From contig CALYSG010000063.1 in assembly GCA_945485605.1 (NCBI GenBank), positions 1 through 9,489 of the forward strand: DNA of 9,489 bases, in the 5' to 3' direction. A program made the translations under genes and the position numbers. The number at the start of each line of letters is the position of its first letter. Position 1 is the first letter of the stretch. Origin of the DNA: an uncultured Clostridia bacterium (GTDB lineage Bacteria > Bacillota > Clostridia > Oscillospirales > CAG-272). The notes under the pieces are model-generated. The model worked only from the letters and a program-made list of their open reading frames with translations. It was not told where the DNA came from and did not search any database. Below are positions 1 through 6,088 of the stretch, piece after piece.

Positions 1-1
1 C

Positions 2-7
2 AGGAGG
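2..7 (+). promoter_or_regulatory. Ribosome binding site of the solute-binding lipoprotein gene
   Basis: A perfect AGGAGG stands 6 nt before the ATG at 14. This near-ideal spacing fixes the start. The promoter lies left of the window, so it cannot be seen whether the gene is first in its transcript. Confidence 0.85.
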
Positions 8-13
8 AAAATC

Positions 14-1543
14 ATGAAAAAGCAGACACTTGTAAGAATCATTGTATGCGTGCTTATCCTTGCTATGCTTGTGCCGCTTGTCGCCTGCACACAGCCGAAT
101 GTCAACAACGGTGAAACAACGACCGAGCCAAAGGAGGATGAAGTAACGACGACCACCGGTGGAAACGTTACTCAGGTTACCGATGCGCCCGTAATACCCG
201 ACGATGTAAAGTATCAGGATAAGGTCGTCAGGACCCTCTACTGGAGCGACGTTGAACACAACGAATTCGACATTGAAGCCGCTGACGGCGACGATGTAAA
301 CAACGCTCTCTGGACGAGAAACTCAAATGTTGAAGACCGCCTCGGCGTTGAGCTTGCATGGGTAGGAGAAAAGGGAAATGCCCAGAACATCGGCACCTTC
401 AAAAACAAATTGAAGGCTATACACGACGGTACGGATTCGGAAGAATACCATATGTTCGCTACATACTCGCTTACCGCGGCTTCGGCATCGGTTGACGGTT
501 ACTTCAAGAACCTTACCGGTGACGACTGCGAATACCTCGACTTCAGCCGCGAATGGTGGCCGAAGAACCTTATCAAGCAGATCACCTTCGGCGATAACCT
601 CTACTTCGCTTCCGGTGATATCTCGCTGAATACTCTTTACATGATGTATGTCTGCTACGTCAATATGACGATACTTTCGCAGCATCAGCTTCAGAACCCG
701 CAGGAGCTCGTTGCATCGGGCGACTGGACCTATGACAAGTTCTTCGAGATGTGCGAAAACATTTATCAGGCTGCCGACGGTAACAGCAGCGGTTCAAAGG
801 CTGTTGGCGATACCTTCGCTTACATGACCAGAACCATTCATGCCGACCCGTGGTTCTACGGAACCGGTGCCGTCATCTGCGAATACAACTCGCAGGGTAA
901 GCTTACCGTTTCAAAGTCGATGAAGAGCGACGCTGTCGCCGACACTATCAAGAAACTCCAGCACCTCTTCTATGAGACCAACGACGGTATCTACACCAAA
1001 GACAAAGTTTATCATCAGAGAGAATTCGGAAACGGCCGTCTTCTCTTCATGACCGACCGTGCCCGTGTCAGCTTCAAGGTCCTTGCAACTATTGATAACC
1101 CGAACCTTGACTTTGTTATCGTTCCGTGCCCCAAGTATGCTGCCGGATCGAAGACCAGCTATTCCACCGTTATCGGCAACCCCTTCACCTTCTACGGCAT
1201 ATTAGAGCGCTGCAAGGATCCGACCATGGCTTCCGCCGTTATGGAATACTATGCATACCAGAACTACAAGGTAGTCACACCCGTCGTTTACGAGCGTACC
1301 CTTAAGGGTAAGTATGTTAACGATCCCGTCTCGCGTCAGATGTACGATATCATAAAGAGCAACCTTGTGTTCGATATCGGCCGTATGTTCAGCGATCAGC
1401 TCGGCGATTGCCAGTCACTTTTCAGAAACGCTATAGCGACCGACAAAGCTGCCAACTGGAAGAAGGACGTTGAGGGCGCCGCAGAGAACACCGATAAGCT
1501 CTGCGCAAAGATCCAGGCGATACTTGAAAAGTCCGGAAGCTGA
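14..1543 (+). CDS. Extracellular solute-binding lipoprotein (ABC importer type)
   Basis: A 509-residue exported lipoprotein, probably the sugar- or oligosaccharide-capturing component of an ABC importer, tethered to the outer face of the membrane. The N-terminus has basic residues (MKKQTLVR), a hydrophobic stretch (about residues 9-23) and a lipobox LVAC, so Cys25 is the expected lipidated residue. A Thr/Glu-rich spacer (about 31-60) then leads to the folded domain. The stretch around residues 90-112 (DGDDVNNALWTRN, then VEDRLGVEL) matches a pattern I recall from large clostridial solute-binding proteins, where a varied binding protein is common. The remainder has the usual aromatic-rich character of carbohydrate binders. 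Most Asn codons are AAC and many codons end in C, which suggests high expression. No permease or ATPase gene follows: a strong terminator begins 15 nt after the stop. Partners could be upstream or elsewhere. The ligand cannot be inferred. Confidence is high for exported lipoprotein and good for binding-protein family. Confidence 0.85.
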   Translation: MKKQTLVRIIVCVLILAMLVPLVACTQPNVNNGETTTEPKEDEVTTTTGGNVTQVTDAPVIPDDVKYQDKVVRTLYWSDVEHNEFDIEAADGDDVNNALWTRNSNVEDRLGVELAWVGEKGNAQNIGTFKNKLKAIHDGTDSEEYHMFATYSLTAASASVDGYFKNLTGDDCEYLDFSREWWPKNLIKQITFGDNLYFASGDISLNTLYMMYVCYVNMTILSQHQLQNPQELVASGDWTYDKFFEMCENIYQAADGNSSGSKAVGDTFAYMTRTIHADPWFYGTGAVICEYNSQGKLTVSKSMKSDAVADTIKKLQHLFYETNDGIYTKDKVYHQREFGNGRLLFMTDRARVSFKVLATIDNPNLDFVIVPCPKYAAGSKTSYSTVIGNPFTFYGILERCKDPTMASAVMEYYAYQNYKVVTPVVYERTLKGKYVNDPVSRQMYDIIKSNLVFDIGRMFSDQLGDCQSLFRNAIATDKAANWKKDVEGAAENTDKLCAKIQAILEKSGS

Positions 1544-1558
1544 TCCGATAATTCAGTG

Positions 1559-1604
1559 AAAATAACACCGAGGAGAGCCGAAAGGCTCTCCTCGGTGTTA
1601 TTTT
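1559..1604. terminator. Bidirectional intrinsic terminator, 21-bp perfect stem
   Basis: The arms 1559-1579 and 1584-1604 are perfectly complementary (21 bp) and enclose a GAAA tetraloop at 1580-1583. The outer end of the stem is A4 on the left and T4 on the right, so a short U-run forms on either strand. It lies between two convergent genes, 15 nt after the stop at 1543 and 4 nt from the stop of the minus-strand aldolase gene, and so should end both transcripts. Confidence 0.9.
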
Positions 1605-1608
1605 GAAA

Positions 1609-2289
1609 TTATTGTTCCTGTTTGTGCTTGCGTTTGAAGTGCATATTAAGAAGGTCCTGCTGCATAGGAACTCCGCATTTTGCGAGCTGAAGCATCTCAG
1701 TCTGAAACGCCATTTGTGCGATGCTCTCAAGAACTATTGCCGATTCAACGGCATCGGCGGCGTCCTTGCCCCAAGTGAATGGGCTGTTCGAGTGGACGAG
1801 GACGGCGTGAAGAAGCTCATAGTCAAGCTCAGCAAAGGTCTCTGCTATCACGAGTCCCGTGTGCCTTTCGTAATCGGAGGAGATCTCGTTCGGGGTCATT
1901 TTCCTTGTGCAGGGGATTATTCCGGGGAAGAAATCGGCGTGCGTTGTGCCGTATGGCTTTATTCCGCGTCCTGCCTGTGCAAATGACGAAGCATAGAGCG
2001 AATGTGTGTGTGCGATGCCGCCTATGTTAGGGAAGGCTTTATAAAGTTCGATGTGTGTGAGAGTATCGATCGAGGGCTTCATGGACCCTTCGACGACATT
2101 GCCGTCAAGGTCTACGACAGGGAAGTCGATCGCCGACATTTTGCTGTAAGCGACGCCGGAGGGCTTTATGACGATCAGTCCGCGCTCACGATCGATACCG
2201 CTGGCATTTCCCCAAGTGCCTATAACGAGATTGCGCACGGCAAGGCACATATTGGCTTCGTATACCTGCTTTTTAAGATATTCAAGCAT
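1609..2289 (-). CDS. araD: AraD-type class II aldolase / L-ribulose-5-phosphate 4-epimerase homologue with altered active site
   Basis: A 226-residue cytoplasmic protein that resembles L-ribulose-5-phosphate 4-epimerase (AraD, about 231 residues) from end to end. That enzyme interconverts L-ribulose-5-P and D-xylulose-5-P by retro-aldol/aldol chemistry on a zinc. Retained features are TWGN (25-28), IKPSG (41-45), Asp75, HTH (94-96, two zinc ligands), THAD with Asp119 (catalytic Asp120 in E. coli AraD) and His217 (E. coli His218). Three departures stand out. Asn168 occupies the place of the third zinc ligand His171 (HSNSPF instead of HSHGPF). Ile74 replaces a phosphate-binding Ser. The chain ends RKHKQEQ, lacking the usual GxxAYYGQ tail with catalytic Tyr229. 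Neither alternative frame past the stop restores that tail. The start is fixed by AGGAGA 12 nt upstream. It is the second gene of an operon, 29 nt after an Fe-type alcohol dehydrogenase. Family is certain; epimerase activity is doubtful, and an aldolase role or decay are both possible. Confidence 0.85.
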   Translation of the reverse strand: MLEYLKKQVYEANMCLAVRNLVIGTWGNASGIDRERGLIVIKPSGVAYSKMSAIDFPVVDLDGNVVEGSMKPSIDTLTHIELYKAFPNIGGIAHTHSLYASSFAQAGRGIKPYGTTHADFFPGIIPCTRKMTPNEISSDYERHTGLVIAETFAELDYELLHAVLVHSNSPFTWGKDAADAVESAIVLESIAQMAFQTEMLQLAKCGVPMQQDLLNMHFKRKHKQEQ

Positions 2290-2301
2290 TGTTTTCTTAT
2301 G

Positions 2302-2307
2302 TCTCCT
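2302..2307 (-). promoter_or_regulatory. Ribosome binding site of the aldolase/epimerase gene
   Basis: On the minus strand AGGAGA lies 12 nt before the ATG at 2289. The gap is somewhat longer than optimal, but no closer candidate exists. It falls within the 29-nt gap after the dehydrogenase stop, consistent with translation from a shared mRNA. Confidence 0.65.
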
Positions 2308-2318
2308 GAGATAGTTAT

Positions 2319-3425
2319 TTATTTTCCGAAAAGATCCGAGTATATTGTCAGCTTTTCGTCATTATTAAGCACATAGGGGCTATTTTTGAAATTCTTTGCG
2401 TCTTTTATAAGTGAAACGTGGCGCTCGATTTCATCATCGGTCATAGTCAGCCTCACGTTTGCAAGCGACGGTATCAGATGTGCGATATCTTCCGGTGAGG
2501 CGTTGCCGAGTGCCTTTTTGCAGAAGGTATCGAGGAGTTCTTTACCTGCCGTAGCTTTTTCATTGTATTCGATGTAACTGCGGTAGAAGGCAGCACATGC
2601 GAAGCCGTGCGGTATTCCGTCTATCGTCGTGAGCGAATAGCCCATCGGGTGAGGGAAGCCGGTGCCCGTGACGCTTATAGCATATCCTGCGGCGCAGGCG
2701 GCGAGCTGAAGCTCTTCGCGCTCGTTTTCTCCGAATTCCACAGGAGCTTTTGATAATACATTCCATATCATTTCGGCGGCATAAAGTGCCGCGGCACGCG
2801 AGTTTTCGGTCGATTTCGGTGATAAGTAGGACTCGACAGCATGCGCGAAAGCGTCGAGTACGCAGCTGAGAGCTGTACGGAAGGGAAGTGACGCAGTGTA
2901 ATCCGGGTCGAGGAAGGATACCTTCGGGAATTCGGAGGCGAATGACTTCTTTATAAGTCCTCCGGGTAGAGTAAGAACTCCGGTGGCGTTTGATTCACTT
3001 CCCGTGCCCGACGTCGTCGGTATCGCGACGAGCGGGAGAGGCGACGCCTTCTTCAGCTCCTTGTCGAATATATTCTCGCTGTCAAGCTGAGGATCACCGG
3101 CGAAAAGAGCGATCGCCTTTGCCGCGTCGAGCGCAGAGCCGCCGCCGATACCTATAACAAAATCGGCGGAGAAAGCGGCACACTCCCTTCCGCCCTCAAA
3201 GCAGAGCTCGAGCGGAGGGTTCTCACGACTTCGGTCAAAGATATGATAATCAATTCCGAGGCTGCCGAGCACCGATGTGACATCTTCGAGAGCTCCGCAG
3301 GCGCGTGCACCGTGACTTCCGCAGACAATGACCGCCCGCTTCCCAAGCGCGAGAGCTTCGCTGTTTTTTCTGACGCAACCCCTTCCTTTTATAAGTTTTA
3401 CGGGTATTTCAGACCAAAAATCCAT
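2319..3425 (-). CDS. Iron-containing (group III) alcohol dehydrogenase
   Basis: A 368-residue cytoplasmic NAD(P)-dependent oxidoreductase of the Fe-ADH family (FucO/AdhB/butanol dehydrogenase fold), expected to interconvert an aldehyde and an alcohol. The nucleotide-binding GIGGGS is at 92-97, followed by LDAAKA. The PTTSGTGSE signature is at 136-144. The four metal ligands of the family are all present: Asp191 and His195 in DAFAHAVE, His259 in FPHPMG and His273 in IPHG, with the 14-residue spacing of the last two as in FucO. Length is normal. The ATG at 3425 is chosen because AAGGAGA lies just upstream; an in-frame extension back to 3563 would run through the promoter and has no binding site. 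It is the first gene of the operon, followed 29 nt later by the AraD-like aldolase. FucO-type lactaldehyde reductases often act on aldehydes released by class II aldolases, so the pairing hints at reduction of such a product. The substrate cannot be read from sequence. Confidence 0.9.
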   Translation of the reverse strand: MDFWSEIPVKLIKGRGCVRKNSEALALGKRAVIVCGSHGARACGALEDVTSVLGSLGIDYHIFDRSRENPPLELCFEGGRECAAFSADFVIGIGGGSALDAAKAIALFAGDPQLDSENIFDKELKKASPLPLVAIPTTSGTGSESNATGVLTLPGGLIKKSFASEFPKVSFLDPDYTASLPFRTALSCVLDAFAHAVESYLSPKSTENSRAAALYAAEMIWNVLSKAPVEFGENEREELQLAACAAGYAISVTGTGFPHPMGYSLTTIDGIPHGFACAAFYRSYIEYNEKATAGKELLDTFCKKALGNASPEDIAHLIPSLANVRLTMTDDEIERHVSLIKDAKNFKNSPYVLNNDEKLTIYSDLFGK

Positions 3426-3431
3426 AGAAGA

Positions 3432-3440
3432 TCTCCTTTC
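3432..3440 (-). promoter_or_regulatory. Ribosome binding site of the alcohol dehydrogenase gene
   Basis: On the minus strand AAAGGAGAT precedes the ATG at 3425 by about 6-7 nt. It decides the start in favour of residue 47 of the longer open frame that begins at 3563. Confidence 0.85.
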
Positions 3441-3461
3441 GGCAATGATCTGTGTATGTAA

Positions 3462-3490
3462 ATTATAACACCGTGCGCCCGATATGTCAA
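3462..3490 (-). promoter_or_regulatory. Perfect-consensus sigma-A promoter of the dehydrogenase-aldolase operon
   Basis: Read on the minus strand, TTGACA (3485-3490) is followed by a 17-nt spacer and TATAAT (3462-3467). All twelve hexamer bases and the spacer match the vegetative consensus. Transcription should start near 3455, leaving a leader of about 30 nt before the ATG at 3425. I see no convincing operator palindrome beside it. Confidence 0.85.
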
Positions 3491-3590
3491 GCGAGAGAGC
3501 AAAATACGGGCTTTCGGTAGCATTTTTTGCATCTTTGTACGAGATAAATATGTTTGTTGACAATTAGACCTTTTTTTTTCGGGAAATGTA

Positions 3591-3599
3591 TGGTATAAT
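3591..3599 (+). promoter_or_regulatory. Extended -10 promoter of the surface protein-pncB unit
   Basis: TGGTATAAT gives an extended -10 element (TGn plus a perfect TATAAT at 3594-3599). The -35 region at 17-18 nt spacing is only a run of T (T9 at 3571-3579). A perfect TTGACA at 3557-3562 lies 31 nt from the -10, too far to act as its normal -35. The start of transcription should be near 3606, with a leader of about 27-30 nt. Confidence 0.7.
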
Positions 3600-3620
3600 A
3601 AAAATAAATGTAAAGATCTC

Positions 3621-3630
3621 GGGAGGGGGG
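3621..3630 (+). promoter_or_regulatory. G-rich ribosome binding site of the surface protein gene
   Basis: GGGAGGGGGG contains GGAGG at 3622-3626, 6 nt from the GTG at 3633 and 12 nt from the in-frame ATG at 3639. Spacing favours GTG and start-codon preference favours ATG. The two proteins differ only by the first two residues. Confidence 0.7.
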
Positions 3631-3632
3631 CT

Positions 3633-6056
3633 GTGAATATGAAAAAACGTATGTCGATCGCGGCAATGATACTTCTTTGCGCGATTATATTGCCTTGTTT
3701 TGTCGTGCTCCCGACCTTCGGAAACGAGGATGGCGTCGGGCTGATCGGCAAAGGCTTTGGCGTTTCTGCCTCAACAGCCGTTCCCGGAAGAATTTCATCC
3801 TGTGCTTATGATCTTAAGACCGACAGAGTCAGGATAAAGGGCTCACTTTCAACGTCTGCGGTGCGTGACCACGCCGACTGCACGATAGCGATATTTGCCC
3901 TCGGCCCCGGTGATAAGATAGCTGATATTGAGAAGGGCAAGCTCATTCCCACCGTTTCCGGTATACCGATGACGACGCTGATCTCTGTTGACATAAAGCC
4001 CGACACGGCAGAGCTCTTTGCGGCTCGCTGCGCAAGGTACGTTATAGCCCTTGAGACAAAAGGCGGTATATATATAAGAGTATCAGAGCCTACCGTCCCG
4101 ATCGCGGAAACCGGCAAACTCTCTTGCGGCTTCAAGGGGATCGAGAGCGTAAGGCTTGCTTCGGCACTCAGGGCTGAGGCGGGGACTGTCATAGTCGAGG
4201 TGAACACCGACCGCGTTATCAGCGGAGGAAGCGGCGGATATCTCTATACTGTATTCGGAAAGACGGTCAGAATAAGCAAGGAATACATTGCCGAGATCGA
4301 CAATCAGGTGAAGATACTGACCGGGGCAGGCTCCGATGTGCTTGTGAGACTTGTAAGGCGCGGCAAGGTGAAGCCGTATTCGGCAAATGCCGTGACAGAT
4401 GCTGACGGGAGCTTTTCGGCGTACGTATGCGCCTCGTTTATAGCATCGAGATATTCGGGTGGTGAGTACGGTAGGATAAGCGGCTTCATTGTCGGCAAGA
4501 GTGTGAACGATATTGTTGACGTCAATGACATAGGTGATCTGACCGAGGACAAATACGCCGAGGCTTATTATGAATATATCCGCGCGGTGGCATCTGCGAT
4601 AAACGACATCGGGACCGGCTGTTCGTTGACGGTGCCGGTATCCTCCGACTGGACGATAAATGACGGCGGGATATGCGCAGAGGATTTCCTGACCGCGATA
4701 GCCGAGCTGGCGCATATCTACGGCAGTCCCGACTTCGGCGTTATGATAGAGAGCGACCGCAATCCCTGCGGTATGAATAACGATATTACCGAAAAGATCG
4801 ACGGCGTTAACGGCAATGGCTCAGAGGGCGGCTCACTGCCATCGGATACTGCCGATACGGGAGAGAATTCGGATCCGGATCCCGGTGCCAAGGATTCATC
4901 AAAAGAAGGCGTTACTGATTTTCCCGAAGTACCTTCTGTTAAACCTGCCGACGAAAAAAGCGGATATATATCCTCGGAGAATCTTTCGGTTGCAACGGCG
5001 TCAGTCATTTCTCTGTCGAGAAAGTACGGACACGTTTCGGAATCGCTTATATACCTTTGGGAGCCCGACAGAGAGACTTCCGGAAATGCGCTCTCTGCAT
5101 CATATGTATATAATTTTTACCGTCTGTATGCGCAGAAGGAAAATGTTTCGGCATTCATAGTGTCCTTCTCCGATAAAGAGAACGCGGGCGAGACTTACGC
5201 CGCGAACGAGATCATTCACAGGTTACGTTATATCGATGTTAAGGATGCGGAGGCTTATGTCAGAGCCGACGACATCCTCGAGTATTTCGGGCTGTTCGAC
5301 TGGAGAGAGGTTATCTCGGATGAGGACAGGCAGAGACTCGCCTCAAGGGTGATAGGAGGAGGGGAGTTCCTCAGAACGGCTCCGGCGGGGATAAAGGGTA
5401 CGTATGTTTACTTTGATTTTCGTTCTACGGTAGGTCTGAACGGCTGGTACGCCGGGACGGGATGTAATTCTATCGCGCTTGACAGAGACGAATACGGAAG
5501 GGCCCTCGTGGCGGGCTTTAACGGTGTCGGCGAGGCGCAGGGTGAGTACTGCTTTGCAGCTTACGGCTACAAATACGAGGAGAGCTTCCGCTATACCGAC
5601 TATATCGCAGTTGAATTCTCGGTCGGAGACACCGGAAGCGACGTAAAGGAGTATGAAATACTTCTGAAGATCGGCGGAAAGGGCTTCACAAACGAATACA
5701 TGGGTGGGGGATTTGTCGCCGGGAAGAAGTATACGGTCTATCTTGACGTGTCGTCGATGACCTCCGAGAATATCGCGCAGTATCTCCGCATAGGTGCGAA
5801 GGGAATCGCGGGCGAGGAGCACGACTATTCCGTAAATGTCTATTCGGTCAAGGCACTGAGCACGAAGTACAGCAATTCGGAGCTTAGTGATAAGATCGCC
5901 GAGGAACGCGAAAGGATAATGAGCGATGACGATACGGATGGCGGAATTGATCCTCGCGCTGTCGTACTCACAGTTGCGATCTTGGTGCTGACAGCTGCGG
6001 TAATTGTCCTGACGACAGTGCAGGGGCGCAAAAAGAAAGACAAAGAAAACAATTAA
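3633..6056 (+). CDS. Membrane-anchored surface protein with DUF5722-like (glycosidase-fold) region
   Basis: An 807-residue protein of unknown function, exported and anchored by its C-terminus. Residues 4-30 form a signal peptide (basic KKR, then a long hydrophobic core). Residues about 50-158 form a small beta-rich domain. Residues about 210-385 and 446-575 resemble the TIM-barrel-like region I recall from DUF5722 proteins: ASRYSGGEYGRISGFIVGK (271-289) matches their ERYS..GKYGRI..WIIHNEV pattern. In this protein KSVND replaces the NEV motif, so the candidate acidic residue is missing. Residues about 388-445 are a Gly/Ser/Asp/Pro-rich, probably disordered insert. Residues about 585-745 look like a beta-sandwich, possibly carbohydrate-binding. 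A charged helix (747-768) precedes a membrane helix (776-795) and a basic tail. The GTG at 3633 is used for its spacing to GGAGG; ATG at 3639 is equally possible. No terminator separates it from pncB. It may bind glycan instead of cutting it. Domain assignment is from memory and tentative. Confidence 0.7.
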   Translation: MNMKKRMSIAAMILLCAIILPCFVVLPTFGNEDGVGLIGKGFGVSASTAVPGRISSCAYDLKTDRVRIKGSLSTSAVRDHADCTIAIFALGPGDKIADIEKGKLIPTVSGIPMTTLISVDIKPDTAELFAARCARYVIALETKGGIYIRVSEPTVPIAETGKLSCGFKGIESVRLASALRAEAGTVIVEVNTDRVISGGSGGYLYTVFGKTVRISKEYIAEIDNQVKILTGAGSDVLVRLVRRGKVKPYSANAVTDADGSFSAYVCASFIASRYSGGEYGRISGFIVGKSVNDIVDVNDIGDLTEDKYAEAYYEYIRAVASAINDIGTGCSLTVPVSSDWTINDGGICAEDFLTAIAELAHIYGSPDFGVMIESDRNPCGMNNDITEKIDGVNGNGSEGGSLPSDTADTGENSDPDPGAKDSSKEGVTDFPEVPSVKPADEKSGYISSENLSVATASVISLSRKYGHVSESLIYLWEPDRETSGNALSASYVYNFYRLYAQKENVSAFIVSFSDKENAGETYAANEIIHRLRYIDVKDAEAYVRADDILEYFGLFDWREVISDEDRQRLASRVIGGGEFLRTAPAGIKGTYVYFDFRSTVGLNGWYAGTGCNSIALDRDEYGRALVAGFNGVGEAQGEYCFAAYGYKYEESFRYTDYIAVEFSVGDTGSDVKEYEILLKIGGKGFTNEYMGGGFVAGKKYTVYLDVSSMTSENIAQYLRIGAKGIAGEEHDYSVNVYSVKALSTKYSNSELSDKIAEERERIMSDDDTDGGIDPRAVVLTVAILVLTAAVIVLTTVQGRKKKDKENN

Positions 6057-6077
6057 GACTTAACCGGATTTTGCCGA

Positions 6078-6083
6078 AAGGAG
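6078..6083 (+). promoter_or_regulatory. Ribosome binding site of pncB
   Basis: AAGGAG ends 5 nt before the ATG at 6089. It rules out the upstream in-frame TTG at 6071, since the binding site would then lie inside the coding sequence. Confidence 0.85.
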
Positions 6084-6088
6084 ATAAT

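Noticed and set aside
1603..1986. Plus-strand open frame opposite the aldolase gene
   Set aside because: It starts inside the terminator stem, has no ribosome binding site, and is the antisense of a clear AraD family protein.
3457..3470. Imperfect palindrome TGTnA...TnACA overlapping the -10 of the minus-strand promoter, as a possible operator
   Set aside because: Only the outer arm bases match. The centre is AT-rich and overlaps the -10, so symmetry at this level is expected by chance.
3426..3563. In-frame N-terminal extension of the alcohol dehydrogenase to a Met at 3563
   Set aside because: The extension runs through the perfect promoter and the AAGGAGA site, and Fe-type dehydrogenases do not normally carry such a leader. 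The start at 3425 is far better supported.
4865..4882. GAATTC followed directly by two GGATCC sites, resembling a cloning polylinker
   Set aside because: The bases lie in frame within the Gly/Ser/Asp/Pro-rich linker (reading ENSDPDP) with ordinary coding sequence on both sides and no vector-like sequence. Chance is the simplest explanation.
4816..5160. Alternate-frame 114-residue open frame inside the surface protein gene
   Set aside because: Arg-rich, low-quality sequence created by a shifted reading of the linker-coding region; no ribosome binding site and no recognisable motif.
6071..6088. TTG start for pncB six codons upstream
   Set aside because: It would put the ribosome binding site AAGGAG inside the coding sequence; the ATG at 6089 has ideal spacing.
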